DNA of 64,000 nucleotides from Ideonella sp. (GTDB lineage: Bacteria > Pseudomonadota > Gammaproteobacteria > Burkholderiales > Burkholderiaceae_C): positions 124,001 through 188,000 of the forward strand of contig JABTUC010000004.1 of NCBI GenBank assembly GCA_015075545.1, written 5' to 3'. The notes under the pieces are model-generated. The model did not search any database and had not been told where the DNA came from. It worked only from the letters and a program-made list of their open reading frames with translations. Positions 8,849 through 17,986 of the stretch are shown here, piece by piece; position 1 is the first letter of the stretch; each line of letters starts with the position of its first letter. The position numbers and the translations under genes are program-made.

Positions 8849-10432
8849 TCAGTGCACGACGATGTAGCGCAGCGGCATGCTGTTGTCGGGCTGTTGCACC
8901 AGGTCGACGTTGCGGCGCGCGCCCCAGGCCAGCGCCTGGTGGTGCAGCGGCAGCACCGGAATGTCTTGCGACACCAGCACCCAGGCGTCGTGCATGAGCT
9001 GCTTGCGCCTGGCGGCGTCGGACTCGACGCCGATGGCATCGACCAGTTCATCGAGCTTGGGGTTGCTGTAGCGGCCGAGGTTGAACTGCCCCTGCCCGCC
9101 GCCCTTGGGCGTGGCCAGCAGCGCCCACAGCGTGTTGTGGCCGTCGTTGGCCGCGGGCTGCCAGCCGAGCAGGTAGGTGGTGACCTCGCGGCGCAGCGCC
9201 TTGGGGAAGTACAGCGTCTTGGTCTCGGCGGTGAGCTGCGTGCGCACGCCCACGCGCGCCCACATCGCCGCCACCGCCTGGCAGATCTCGGCGTCGTTGA
9301 CGTAGCGGTCGTTCGGGCACTGCAGCCCCAGCTCGAAACCCTCGGGGTAGCCGGCGTCGGCCAGCAGCTTGCGCGCGGCCTCGGGGCTGTACGGCAGCCG
9401 CTTGTCGAGCGCCGCCTCGTAGCCGCGCACGCCCGGCGCCACCAGCATGCCGGCGCTCTGCGCGGCGCCGCGCATCAGCTTGGCGCGGATGGTGTCCTCG
9501 TCGATCGCCTGGTACAGCGCCTGGCGCACGCGGTGGTCCTTCAACGGGTTCTTGCCCTTGACGCTGCTTTGCAGCAGCTCGTCGCGGAACACGTCGAGCC
9601 CGATGTACACGGTGCGCAGCTCGGGGCCCTGCAGCAGCTTGAGCTGCGGGTGCTGGCGCACGCGCTCGGTGTCCTGCAGCGGCACCGGCTCCATGACGTC
9701 GATCTCGCCGGACATCAGCGCGGCGTTGCGCGTGGCGTCGTTGGCCAGCGGCGTGAAGATCACCTCGGTGAGGTTGTGCTCGACCTTGCCCCACCAGCCC
9801 GGGTTGGGCAGCAGCACCGTGCGCACGCCGGGCTGGCGCGACTTCAGCATGAACGGACCGGTGCCGTTGGCGTTCAGCGTCGCGTAGTTCTCGTGCTTCT
9901 TGCGCACGTCCATCGGCAACTGCGCGCCGTGCTTCTCGCACCACGCCTTGCTCATCATCAGCCAACCGCTCAGCAAGTCGGGCAGGATCGGATACGGCTT
10001 GTGCGTGACGATGTCGATCGTGTGGTCGTCGACCTTGCGCATCTCCTTGATCGGCGCGACGTACAGCTTGGTGTCCGACGATTCGGCGCGCGTGCGCTCG
10101 AAGGTGAACAGCACGTCGTCGGCGCCGAACGGTGTACCGTCCTGGAAGCGCACGCCGCGGCGCAGCTCGAAGCGCCAGGTGGTGGGGTCGGTCTGGCGCC
10201 AGCCCGTGGCGAGGATCGGCTCGAGTTCGAACTTGCGGTTGCGGCCGAGCAGCGGCTCGTAGATGTTGGCCAGGAAGCTGAGCTGGAACGACTCCTGCAG
10301 CGAGTGTGGGTCCATCGACGTGGCGTCGCCCTGGTTGGCCAGCCGCAGCGTCTTGGCGCCGGCCGCCGCGGCGGCCAGGCAGGCGACGGCCAGCACGGCG
10401 CTGCGCAGCAGGGACAAAAGGCGCGGGTTCAT
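8849..10432 (-). CDS. ABC transporter substrate-binding protein, family 5 (peptide/nickel/opine type)
   Basis: The 527-residue protein starts with a Sec signal (MNPRLLSLL through about residue 25) and shows family-5 hallmarks: LANQGDATSMDPH after the signal, a GVRFQDGTPFGADDVLFTF block near residue 95, and NGTGPFMLKS. AGAGGAG precedes the ATG at 10432 by 6-7 bases. It would capture a peptide or similar small solute in the periplasm. No permease or ATPase genes are adjacent, so it must share a transporter encoded elsewhere. Its only operon partner is the RpiR regulator. Confidence 0.9.
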   Translation of the reverse strand: MNPRLLSLLRSAVLAVACLAAAAAGAKTLRLANQGDATSMDPHSLQESFQLSFLANIYEPLLGRNRKFELEPILATGWRQTDPTTWRFELRRGVRFQDGTPFGADDVLFTFERTRAESSDTKLYVAPIKEMRKVDDHTIDIVTHKPYPILPDLLSGWLMMSKAWCEKHGAQLPMDVRKKHENYATLNANGTGPFMLKSRQPGVRTVLLPNPGWWGKVEHNLTEVIFTPLANDATRNAALMSGEIDVMEPVPLQDTERVRQHPQLKLLQGPELRTVYIGLDVFRDELLQSSVKGKNPLKDHRVRQALYQAIDEDTIRAKLMRGAAQSAGMLVAPGVRGYEAALDKRLPYSPEAARKLLADAGYPEGFELGLQCPNDRYVNDAEICQAVAAMWARVGVRTQLTAETKTLYFPKALRREVTTYLLGWQPAANDGHNTLWALLATPKGGGQGQFNLGRYSNPKLDELVDAIGVESDAARRKQLMHDAWVLVSQDIPVLPLHHQALAWGARRNVDLVQQPDNSMPLRYIVVH

Positions 10433-10653
10433 CGAGGGCTCCTCTGAAAACTTGTTGCCAGGCATTTCCCATCGTAGGTGAGCGCCAAACCGGCGGCATC
10501 GGGGAAGTCCCGGCAATACTTGGAAATCAGTTTTCGACGGGCGCGACCTCGCGGTTCGACGCCAATGCCAGTCTCGTCCCCGCGACCCGCTGGCTTGCCC
10601 GCGCAAGGGCTGCTGCGGCGCCGCCCATGCGGTGCCGCTGCGACAATCCGCGC

Positions 10654-12219
10654 ATGCCCGCCACCGCGCACCCCGCCGCCGAGCCGCTGCCCGATTTCGA
10701 CACCCTGCCCGATCTGATCCGCGGCCACGCGCGCGCGAGCCCGCGCGCCCCGGCGCTGGTCGACCCCGGCGGTATGCTCGATTACGCCGCGCTCGACGCC
10801 GCCATGGACCGCGTGGCCGCCACGCTGCAGCGCGACGGCGCCAGGCCCGGCGACACGATCGCGATCTGCGCCTACGCCAACAGTGCCTACGTGGTGCTCT
10901 TCATGGGCGCCCTGCGTGCCGGCCTCGCAGTGGCGCCGCTGGCACCGAGCAGCACGCCGGCGCAGATCGCCGGCATGGCGGCCGATGCGGGCGCGCGGCA
11001 CCTGTTTCTCGACGCGCCCAACGCGCAGGCGGTGCCGGCAGCGCTGACCGGTGCGGTGCGACGCATCCGCCTCGACGAGTCGGCCGACGGCGATGTGCGG
11101 CTGGCCGACTGGCTGCTGCCCGCGGGAGTCAAACCGAAGCCGGTGGCGATCGAGCGCGACTGGCCGTTCAACATCATCTATTCGTCGGGCACCACCGGCA
11201 CACCCAAGGGCATCGTGCAGTCGCACGCGATGCGCTGGTCGCAGGTGCGCCGCGCCGAGGCCGGGGGCTACGGCGCCGACACGGTGACGTTGATCGCCAC
11301 GCCGCTGTACTCCAACACCACGCTGGTGGTGGTGATCCCCACGCTGGCGCGCGGCGGCGCGCTGGTGCTGATGCCGAAGTTCGACTGCGCGGCGTACCTC
11401 GCGCTGGCCGAGAAGCACCGCGCGACGCACACCATGCTGGTGCCGGTGCAGTACCAGCGACTGATGGCGTGGCCCGACTTCGACCGCCACGACCTGTCGA
11501 GCTTCAGGTTCAAGGCCTGTACGAGCGCGCCGTTTCGCGCGGAGCTCAAGGCCGAGGTGCTGCGCCGCTGGCCCGGCGCGCTCACCGAGTACTACGGCAT
11601 GACCGAAGGCGGCGGCAGCACCATCCTCTATTGCCACCTGTTCCCCGACAAGCTGCACACGGTGGGCCAGCCGGCCGAGGGTCACGAGCTCCGGCTCATC
11701 GACGAACAGGGCGTCGAACTGCCGCGCGACCAGCCCGACGCGATCGGCGAGGTGGTCGGCCGCTCGGCGGCGATGATGCTCGGCTATCACAACCAACCGG
11801 CCAAGAGCCGCGAGGCCGAGTGGCACGACGCGCAGGGCCGCCGCTTCATCCGCACCGGCGACGTCGGCCGCTTCGACGCGGATGGCTTCCTGATCCTGAT
11901 GGACCGCCGCAAGGACATGGTGATCTCCGGCGGCTTCAACATCTACCCGAGCGACCTCGAGGCCGAGCTGCGCCGGCACCCCGCGGTGGCCGACGCGGCG
12001 GTGGTCGGCGTGCCGAGCGAGGCGTGGGGCGAGACGCCGGTGGCGTTCGTCGTGCGCCGCACCGGGTGCGACGACTCGGCCGACGCGATCAGGCAGTGGA
12101 TGAACGAGCGCGTCGGCAAGACGCAGCGGCTGGCCGACCTGCGCCTGATCGACGAGCTGCCGCGCAGCGCGATCGGCAAGGTGCTCAAGCGCGAACTGCG
12201 CGAGAGGTATCGGCGGTAG
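10654..12219 (+). CDS. Class I adenylate-forming acyl-CoA ligase
   Basis: The 521-residue AMP-binding enzyme has the P-loop-like motif IIYSSGTTGTPKG near residue 175, the YYGMTEGG A5 motif, and the A7/A8 region (RTGDVGRFDADG, then DRRKDMVISGGFNIYPSDLE). The adenylation lysine is in IGKVLKREL at the end. It should activate a carboxylic acid to its CoA thioester via an acyl-AMP. The start at 10654 is the first Met that fits family length. Frames further upstream are GC artefacts. It is divergent from the family-5 binding protein, with 221 bases between starts. Confidence 0.9.
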   Translation: MPATAHPAAEPLPDFDTLPDLIRGHARASPRAPALVDPGGMLDYAALDAAMDRVAATLQRDGARPGDTIAICAYANSAYVVLFMGALRAGLAVAPLAPSSTPAQIAGMAADAGARHLFLDAPNAQAVPAALTGAVRRIRLDESADGDVRLADWLLPAGVKPKPVAIERDWPFNIIYSSGTTGTPKGIVQSHAMRWSQVRRAEAGGYGADTVTLIATPLYSNTTLVVVIPTLARGGALVLMPKFDCAAYLALAEKHRATHTMLVPVQYQRLMAWPDFDRHDLSSFRFKACTSAPFRAELKAEVLRRWPGALTEYYGMTEGGGSTILYCHLFPDKLHTVGQPAEGHELRLIDEQGVELPRDQPDAIGEVVGRSAAMMLGYHNQPAKSREAEWHDAQGRRFIRTGDVGRFDADGFLILMDRRKDMVISGGFNIYPSDLEAELRRHPAVADAAVVGVPSEAWGETPVAFVVRRTGCDDSADAIRQWMNERVGKTQRLADLRLIDELPRSAIGKVLKRELRERYRR

Positions 12220-12303
12220 CTTTGCCGCGCCTCGGGCTCTGCCGCGGGCCTGCCGCGCCGAAGGCTGCGGTCGGGTCGCCGCCGCGAAGGATGCCTTGCT
12301 CCT

Positions 12304-12987
12304 TCAGCGAGCGGTTCGTGCGGCTTGCAGCTCGGCGCTCACCAGCGAGTAGTCGGCGCGGTACAGCGCCGTGGTGACGTCGCCCGCGCCGCGCTGCGCC
12401 AGCACCGCTGGCGCCAGCGTGGTGGCCGCCGCGTCGCGTACCGCGTCGACGTCGTAGCCGGTGAGCAGCAGCGCCGAATCCACCGCGCCGTCGGCGCCGC
12501 GCAGCCGCTGCTCGCACGTCATCGCCGCCGCAGCGGCGCCGTGCAGCAGGTGCGCGCTGCCGAGGCCGGCGCGCAGCGGCAACGCGGGCAACGCTTCGCT
12601 CAGCAGCCAGCGGTGCACGTCGTCGCCGCCGGTGAAGCGGACGAGTGCACCGACGTGGCCGAGCCCGAGGCCGAAGCTGCCGAGCACCGTGCACAGGCCG
12701 CGCGTCATGCCGCGGTAGTGCGGCATCAACGCCGAGGTCCACGGCGTGGGATTGTTCAGGCGCTGCAGGTAGGCCCCCGAGGTGAGCGCGGCCAGGCCCT
12801 CGACCTCGTACAGCACCATGTAGTGCGGCGCGCCGCGCAGCGCGCACCAGCGCGTGCCGCGCAGGAAGCCCGGAATCGACAGCCGCTCGGGCAGGTGCTC
12901 GTGCGTGTGCCAGCGGTCGTGCTCGGCCATCGCCTCGGGCACCACGTCGAAACCCAGCAGCATCGCGGCCGACCCGAGCAGCGGCAT
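12304..12987 (-). CDS. EthD-like dimeric alpha/beta-barrel hypothetical protein
   Basis: The 227-residue protein has an N-terminal segment (FDVVPEAMAEHDRWHTHEHLPERL) that looks like EthD/ferredoxin-like small-molecule proteins. A second, similar half begins near residue 115. This is a resemblance by eye, not a firm family match. It ends the minus-strand transport operon, starting 7 bases downstream of the dctM stop. It is probably a cytoplasmic accessory or degradative protein linked to the substrate imported by that TRAP system. Confidence 0.6.
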   Translation of the reverse strand: MPLLGSAAMLLGFDVVPEAMAEHDRWHTHEHLPERLSIPGFLRGTRWCALRGAPHYMVLYEVEGLAALTSGAYLQRLNNPTPWTSALMPHYRGMTRGLCTVLGSFGLGLGHVGALVRFTGGDDVHRWLLSEALPALPLRAGLGSAHLLHGAAAAAMTCEQRLRGADGAVDSALLLTGYDVDAVRDAAATTLAPAVLAQRGAGDVTTALYRADYSLVSAELQAARTAR

Positions 12988-12993
12988 GGTGAC

Positions 12994-14295
12994 CTACCCC
13001 TTGTACCCCAGCAGCCGCGGCACGAACAGCGTCAGGTCCGGCCACAGCGCGATCGCCGCCAGCGCGCCGATCATCACCACCAGGAACGGCACCACCTCGC
13101 GCACCAGGTCGGTGAGCGGCACGTCGGCGATCTTGTTCATCATGAACAGCAGCAGTCCGTACGGCGGCGTGACGAGGCCGAGCATGATGTTGACGATGCA
13201 CATGACGCCGAAGTGCACGCCGTCGATGCCGAGGGCCGCTGCGGTCGGCGTCAGCACCGGCAGGATCACCAGGATGATCGTCGTGCCCTCGAGAAAGCAG
13301 CCCAGCACCAACAGCAGCAGATTGACGCTGAGCAGGAACATCAGCGGCGACAACTGGTGCGCCGCGAGCGCGGCGCTCAGCGTCCTGGGGATGTTCTCCG
13401 ACGCGATGACGTAGTTGAACACCAGCGCGCCGGCGATCAGCATGCCGATCGACACCGTCACGCGCGCGCCGTTGACCAGCGAGAGATAGAGGTCGCGCAG
13501 GCTCACGCTGCGGTACAGCAGCGCCGACACCGCCAGCGCGTAGGCGGCGGCGATTGCCGCGGCCTCGGTCGGCGTGGAGATGCCGCTGTACATGCAGCCC
13601 AGCAGGATCACCGGCATCAGCAGCGCCGGCGTCGCCTCCCAGGTGGCGCGCGGCAGCTGCGCCAGCGGCACGTGCGCTTCCACCGGGAAGTTGCGCCGCC
13701 TCGCCACCACCGCCACCCAGGCGCTCTGCACCGCGCCGAGCAGCAGGCCCGGCACGATGCCGCCGAGGAACAGGTAGCCCACCGAGGTGTCGGACACCAG
13801 CGCGTAGAGCACCAGCGGAATCGACGGCGGGATGATCGGGCCGATCACCGACGACACGCAGGTCAGCGCGGCGGCGAAGGCCGGCGGGTACTTGCCGTCG
13901 CGCGTCATCAGGGCCTGCATCAGCTTGCCCGAGGCCGCCGCGTCGGCCAGCGCCGAGCCCGACATGCCGGCGAAGATGATGCTCTGCACCACGTTCACCT
14001 GCGCCAGCCCGCCGCGAAAGCGCCCGACCAGCGCATTGCAGAAGCGCAGCAGCCTGTCCATGATGCTGCCGGTGTTCATGAACTCGGCGGCGAGGATGAA
14101 CAGCGGAATCGCCAGCAGCAGCTGGCTGCTCATCATGCCGTTGAGCAGTTGCTCGGCGGCGGTGCCCATGTCCTGGCCCTTCATGAACAGCCACAGGATC
14201 GAGCCGCCGATCATCGCGTAGGCCACCGGCAGCCCGGCCAGGCTGAGCACCACGATGGCGGCGATCGACCACGCGAACGGCGACGCCAGGCTCAC
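12994..14295 (-). CDS. dctM: TRAP transporter large permease subunit
   Basis: The 433-residue membrane protein has about 12 hydrophobic helices and DctM-family segments such as AIPLFILAAEFMNTGSIMDRLL, GMSGSALADAAASG and GPIIPPSIPLVLY. It forms the sodium-coupled channel of the TRAP carrier. I chose the GTG start at 14295 because it overlaps the dctQ stop as GTGA, the usual coupling in these operons, and because it keeps the first helix (SLASPFAWSIAAIVVLSLAG) at the N-terminus. Confidence 0.92.
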   Translation of the reverse strand: MSLASPFAWSIAAIVVLSLAGLPVAYAMIGGSILWLFMKGQDMGTAAEQLLNGMMSSQLLLAIPLFILAAEFMNTGSIMDRLLRFCNALVGRFRGGLAQVNVVQSIIFAGMSGSALADAAASGKLMQALMTRDGKYPPAFAAALTCVSSVIGPIIPPSIPLVLYALVSDTSVGYLFLGGIVPGLLLGAVQSAWVAVVARRRNFPVEAHVPLAQLPRATWEATPALLMPVILLGCMYSGISTPTEAAAIAAAYALAVSALLYRSVSLRDLYLSLVNGARVTVSIGMLIAGALVFNYVIASENIPRTLSAALAAHQLSPLMFLLSVNLLLLVLGCFLEGTTIILVILPVLTPTAAALGIDGVHFGVMCIVNIMLGLVTPPYGLLLFMMNKIADVPLTDLVREVVPFLVVMIGALAAIALWPDLTLFVPRLLGYKG

Positions 14296-14810
14296 AGGCC
14301 CGAACCCGTCTTGGCGACGTCGGCTTCCTGCGGTGCCTCGCCGCGCACGATGCGCACGATGGCACCGAGGTAGCGCACGACGATCGCCGCGGCGAACACC
14401 ACGTACACGAAGTACAGCACGTCGAGCCGGATCTTCAGGTACGAGCTGCTCTCGACCTTCATGAAGGTCACGTACTTCCAGGTCGCGGGCATCGCCATGC
14501 CGAACAGCACCAGCGCGGCCACCGCCACCGCCAGGCCGAGGATGCGGCGGCCGCGGGCCCCGAGGCGCGACGAGATGAGGTCGAAGCGCACCTCTTCGTG
14601 CTCCTTCAGCCAGAACGCCGAACCGATCAGCGTCATGTAGAGCCAGGCGACGACCGACAGCTCCGAGCTCCAGCCGATCGGATAGTTGAAGAAGTAGCGG
14701 AACACGATCTGCACGACGAAGGCGACGAACATCACCCCCAGCAGCGCGGCGACCACGTTCTCCGCCCGTCGTCGGAGCCATGCGACGACGCGGTCGATGG
14801 TCGGATGCAT
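14292..14810 (-). CDS. dctQ: TRAP transporter small permease subunit
   Basis: The 172-residue protein has four hydrophobic helices and the DctQ pattern: a first helix ending QIVFRYFFNYPIGWSSELS, then a charged loop with EEVRFDL. It pairs with DctM in the inner membrane. The ATG at 14810 is preceded on its strand by GGGAGA at a 7-base spacing. An upstream Met at 14870 lacks that signal. It overlaps dctM by 4 bases and follows dctP. Confidence 0.9.
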   Translation of the reverse strand: MHPTIDRVVAWLRRRAENVVAALLGVMFVAFVVQIVFRYFFNYPIGWSSELSVVAWLYMTLIGSAFWLKEHEEVRFDLISSRLGARGRRILGLAVAVAALVLFGMAMPATWKYVTFMKVESSSYLKIRLDVLYFVYVVFAAAIVVRYLGAIVRIVRGEAPQEADVAKTGSGL

Positions 14811-14879
14811 GGCTTCGTCTCCCGTTTGCCCAGCGAACGGCCCGGCGCCGCAGCGCCGGCCGTCATGCACGCGCGCGCG

Positions 14880-15866
14880 TCAGCGGATCGCGGTGACCTT
14901 GTCGTGGAAGCCGGCCGGCCACGCCTTGGCCTCGTCGGATGCCAGGTACACCTTCTGCGCATGGGCGCGGAACGCGGCGGTGTCGGGCACGTAGACGTCG
15001 AGGCCCTGCTGCTTGAACGAATCGGCCAGCTCGGCCTCGCGCTTCAGGTGCTCGGCGGTGCTCCAGGCGACCACCTTGTCGACCGCGGCCTGGAAGCTCT
15101 TCTGCCTGGCGCCCAGCGCGTGCCACGACTTCTGGCTCATCGACAGCACGTCGTAGCCCACCAGGTGCGAGGTCAGCACGATCTGCGACATCACCTCGTA
15201 GAACTTCATGTTCTGCACGTTCGGCAGCGGGTTGTCCTGGCCGTCGATCGCGCCGGTCTGCAGGCCGGTGTAGGTCTCGGCGTAAGCCATCGGCGTCGGG
15301 TTGGCGCCGAGCGAGCGGCCGAGCAGCTGCCAGGCGTCGCCGGGCGGCATGCGCAGCTTGATGCCGGCCATGTCGGCCGGCGTGTGGATCTTCTTCTTCA
15401 CCCTCAGGCCGACCTGCCGGGTGCCGAAGAACACCGGCGCCAGCAGCTTGATCTTGAGCTGCTCCTCGGCCATGTGCTTCATCTCGGCGCCGAGGCTGCT
15501 CGAGAAGAAGGCGCCGAGGTGGTTGGCGTCGCGGAACAGGTAGGCCGAGGTCAGCACCGACCACGCCGGGATCTGCTTGGAGATGTCCTGTGGTGCGACG
15601 TTGCCGATCTCGAGGTTGTCGCGCTGCAGCGCCACCAGCTCGGTGCCCTGCTTGAACAACGTGCCGCCGAAGTGGGGCTCGATCGTGACGTCGGCCGCCA
15701 CGTCCTTGGCCAGCATGCGCACCATGTCGGCCCGGATGTCCTTGTCGGAGAACACCGCGGCCAGCCGCAGCGTGGGCTTGCCCTGCGCCAGCGCCGGCAG
15801 CGCCGTGGCAGCGGCCAGCGCGCCGGCGGCCTCGAGCAGGTCACGACGTCCGAAGTTGCATTGCAT
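14880..15866 (-). CDS. dctP: TRAP transporter substrate-binding protein
   Basis: The 328-residue periplasmic receptor has an N-terminal twin-arginine-like signal (RRDLLEAAGALAAATALPALAQ). The DctP-family core includes KLRMPPGDAW, with the Arg that usually salt-bridges the substrate carboxylate, and AYAETYTGLQTGAIDGQDNPL. AGAGGAGA precedes the ATG at 15866. It would bind a carboxylate ligand and deliver it to DctQM. The dehydroquinase-like neighbour suggests a cyclic hydroxy-acid such as quinate or shikimate, but that is only inference. Confidence 0.92.
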   Translation of the reverse strand: MQCNFGRRDLLEAAGALAAATALPALAQGKPTLRLAAVFSDKDIRADMVRMLAKDVAADVTIEPHFGGTLFKQGTELVALQRDNLEIGNVAPQDISKQIPAWSVLTSAYLFRDANHLGAFFSSSLGAEMKHMAEEQLKIKLLAPVFFGTRQVGLRVKKKIHTPADMAGIKLRMPPGDAWQLLGRSLGANPTPMAYAETYTGLQTGAIDGQDNPLPNVQNMKFYEVMSQIVLTSHLVGYDVLSMSQKSWHALGARQKSFQAAVDKVVAWSTAEHLKREAELADSFKQQGLDVYVPDTAAFRAHAQKVYLASDEAKAWPAGFHDKVTAIR

Positions 15867-15905
15867 GAAGTTCTCCTCTGCGGATGGATCGGTGTTGCGT
15901 TGACT

Positions 15906-16364
15906 CTACGGTTTGCCGCTGCGCGGCGACGACAGCGCTTGCGCCACTGCGCGCACGGCCAGCAGGTAGCCGATGGGCCCGAGCCCGCAGATCACGCCGG
16001 TGGCGGCCTGCGACACCAGCGATTGCGTGTAAGGCGCCGGGCGCTGGTGAATGTTGGTGAGGTGCACCTCGACCACCGGCTTGCGCAGCAGCTTCAGCGC
16101 GTCGAGCACCGGCACGCAGCCGAACGAGAACCCGGCCGGGTTGATGATCACCGCGGCCTCGCGCGCGAAGGCCTCCTGGATCCAGTCGACCATCACGCCC
16201 TCGTGATTGGTCTGGCGGAAGTCGCAGGCCAGATCGAGCTCGGCCGCCAGAGCCTCGGTGCGCTGGCGGATCTCGGCCAGCGTGGTCGTGCCGTAGAGCT
16301 CGGGCTCGCGCAGGCCGAGCATGTTGAGGTTGCTGCCGTTGAGCACGTAGAGCGGATGGGGCAT
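15906..16364 (-). CDS. Type II 3-dehydroquinate dehydratase-like protein with altered active site
   Basis: The 152-residue length and fold landmarks match AroQ. NGSNLNMLGLREPELYG carries the conserved Asn, Arg and catalytic Tyr. VIINPAG holds the substrate Asn, and VEVHLTNIH holds the catalytic His. However, the His of the canonical LTHTS/YTHTS stretch is Phe (GFSFG), and the second Arg of the canonical REEFR stretch is replaced (RPAPYT). Both normally contact substrate. The protein may use a different ligand, or be a catabolic or diverged paralogue serving the adjacent TRAP system. The ATG at 16364 matches the family start. Confidence 0.8.
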   Translation of the reverse strand: MPHPLYVLNGSNLNMLGLREPELYGTTTLAEIRQRTEALAAELDLACDFRQTNHEGVMVDWIQEAFAREAAVIINPAGFSFGCVPVLDALKLLRKPVVEVHLTNIHQRPAPYTQSLVSQAATGVICGLGPIGYLLAVRAVAQALSSPRSGKP

Positions 16365-16594
16365 GAGTTGCTTTCGGGGCAGCGCTATTCTGGCTCGGGC
16401 CGACTGGCCGCGGGTCGACCCTGTTCGGCCGGCCGCCGCTGGGCAAGGCGTGAGCGGCCTTCGCACCGCGAGGCAACGCCTTCGACCTCGCGCCGGTCGG
16501 CGCCGCCGCCGCCGCGATTGTCGATAACCGATCGGCCAGATCGTCGTAGGGTTGGCATCCCGCCACGTTCAACCGCAACCCTCGAGGAGCCACC

Positions 16595-17029
16595 ATGGCC
16601 GTGTCTTCGGTTCGACCCTATCTGCTGTTCGGCGGCCGCTGCGACGAGGCGCTGCAGTTCTACCAGCGCGCGCTCGGCGCGCGCATCGGCCTGGTGATGC
16701 GCTTCTCCGAAAGCCCCGATCCCGTGCCGGCAGGCATGCTCGCGCCGGGCTTCGAGAAGAAGGTGATGCATTGCGAGCTGCACATCGGCGAGCACCTGGT
16801 GATGGCCAGCGACGGCCCCAACGACAAGGCCAGGTCGAGCGGCGTGTCGCTCGCGCTCACCGTGGGCAGCGAGGCCGAGGTCGATCGGCTGTTCAGCGCG
16901 CTGATCGCCGGTGGCCAGGTGGAGATGCCGCCGGGCCCGACCTTCTGGACGCGGCGCTTCGCGATGGGCACCGACCGCTTCGGCATCGGCTGGATGGTGA
17001 TGGTGGCCGGCGAGCCGCCCGCGCGCTGA
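16595..17029 (+). CDS. VOC family protein (PhnB/glyoxalase-like)
   Basis: The 144-residue protein shows the PhnB-type vicinal-oxygen-chelate layout: VRPYLLFGGRCDEALQFYQRALGA at the start, a central MHCELHIGEHLVMASD, and an end segment with FGIGWMVMV. PhnB-like members are usually small dimeric proteins of uncertain function. GAGGAG sits 5 bases before the ATG. It stands alone on the plus strand, convergent to the EamA transporter gene. Confidence 0.85.
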   Translation: MAVSSVRPYLLFGGRCDEALQFYQRALGARIGLVMRFSESPDPVPAGMLAPGFEKKVMHCELHIGEHLVMASDGPNDKARSSGVSLALTVGSEAEVDRLFSALIAGGQVEMPPGPTFWTRRFAMGTDRFGIGWMVMVAGEPPAR

Positions 17030-17058
17030 GCCGTACAGCGCGGGCGTGGCGTACCCGA

Positions 17059-17982
17059 TCACGACGCATTGGCGTCGCGCGCGACCGGCGTCGAGGGCGT
17101 CTTCGCCGCCGCGGCGGTTGCCACGGGCCACAGCCCCAGCGCCAGCGCCGTGCCCACCAGCACCACCGCCGCGCTGCCCACGGTCTGCCAGGTGAGCGCT
17201 TCGCCGAGATAGAACGCGCCGGCGATGAACGCCACCACGGGGTTGAGGAAGGTGACCGAGATCGCGCGCACCGGGCCGATGCGCCGCAGCAGGCGGTAGA
17301 ACAGCAGGAAGCCGAGCGCCGAACTGGCGACGCCGAGGAAGCTCACCTCGACCCAGGCGCGCGGCGACGGCGGCGCGGCCGGCCAGGTGGCCGCCGCCAG
17401 CGGCGCGAGCGACAGCGCGCCCAGCGCCATGCTGCCCACCGTGAGCGCCAGGTTGTCGATGCCGCCGAGCCGGCGGCGCGTGAAATTGGCGCCCACCGCC
17501 CACAGCAGCGACGCCAGCAGCGCCGCCGCCACCGCGAACACGCCCTGCGCCGAGCGCAGCGACACGCCGCCGGCGGTGAGCAGCGCCACGCCTCCGAAGC
17601 CGATCACCAGCCCGGCGATGCGCCAGCGGCCGAGCGGCTCGTGGAACACGAAGTGCCCGAGCAGCGCGGCGAACAGCGGTGCCGTCGCGTTGAGCACGGC
17701 CAGCAGGCCGGCGGTCACGTGCTGCGCCGCGAAGCCGAGCAGCAGGAACGGCAGCGCCGTCAGCGGCACCGCCTGCACCAGCAGCGCGATCGGGTGCACG
17801 CTCAACTGGCCGAGGCCGGCGCGCCACGCCAGCAGCGGCAGCAGCACCGCCGCCGCGATCGCCAGCCGCAGCGCGATCATCGGCCCGGGGCCGAACGCCG
17901 GCACTGCCGCGCGCATGAACAGATACGCCGCGCCCCACAGCACGCTGAGCAGCAGCAGTTCGCCGACGTCGCGCGCGCGCAT
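17059..17982 (-). CDS. EamA/DMT family transporter
   Basis: The 307-residue membrane protein has about ten hydrophobic helices in two homologous halves, the EamA layout. The first half begins LLLSVLWGAAYLFMRAAVPAFGP and the second begins GVFAVAAALLASLLWAVGANF. Members export amino acids or other small metabolites. The ATG at 17982 is 5 bases after the upstream MFS gene stop on the same strand, so the two are cotranscribed. Confidence 0.9.
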   Translation of the reverse strand: MRARDVGELLLLSVLWGAAYLFMRAAVPAFGPGPMIALRLAIAAAVLLPLLAWRAGLGQLSVHPIALLVQAVPLTALPFLLLGFAAQHVTAGLLAVLNATAPLFAALLGHFVFHEPLGRWRIAGLVIGFGGVALLTAGGVSLRSAQGVFAVAAALLASLLWAVGANFTRRRLGGIDNLALTVGSMALGALSLAPLAAATWPAAPPSPRAWVEVSFLGVASSALGFLLFYRLLRRIGPVRAISVTFLNPVVAFIAGAFYLGEALTWQTVGSAAVVLVGTALALGLWPVATAAAAKTPSTPVARDANAS

Positions 17983-17986
17983 GGCC

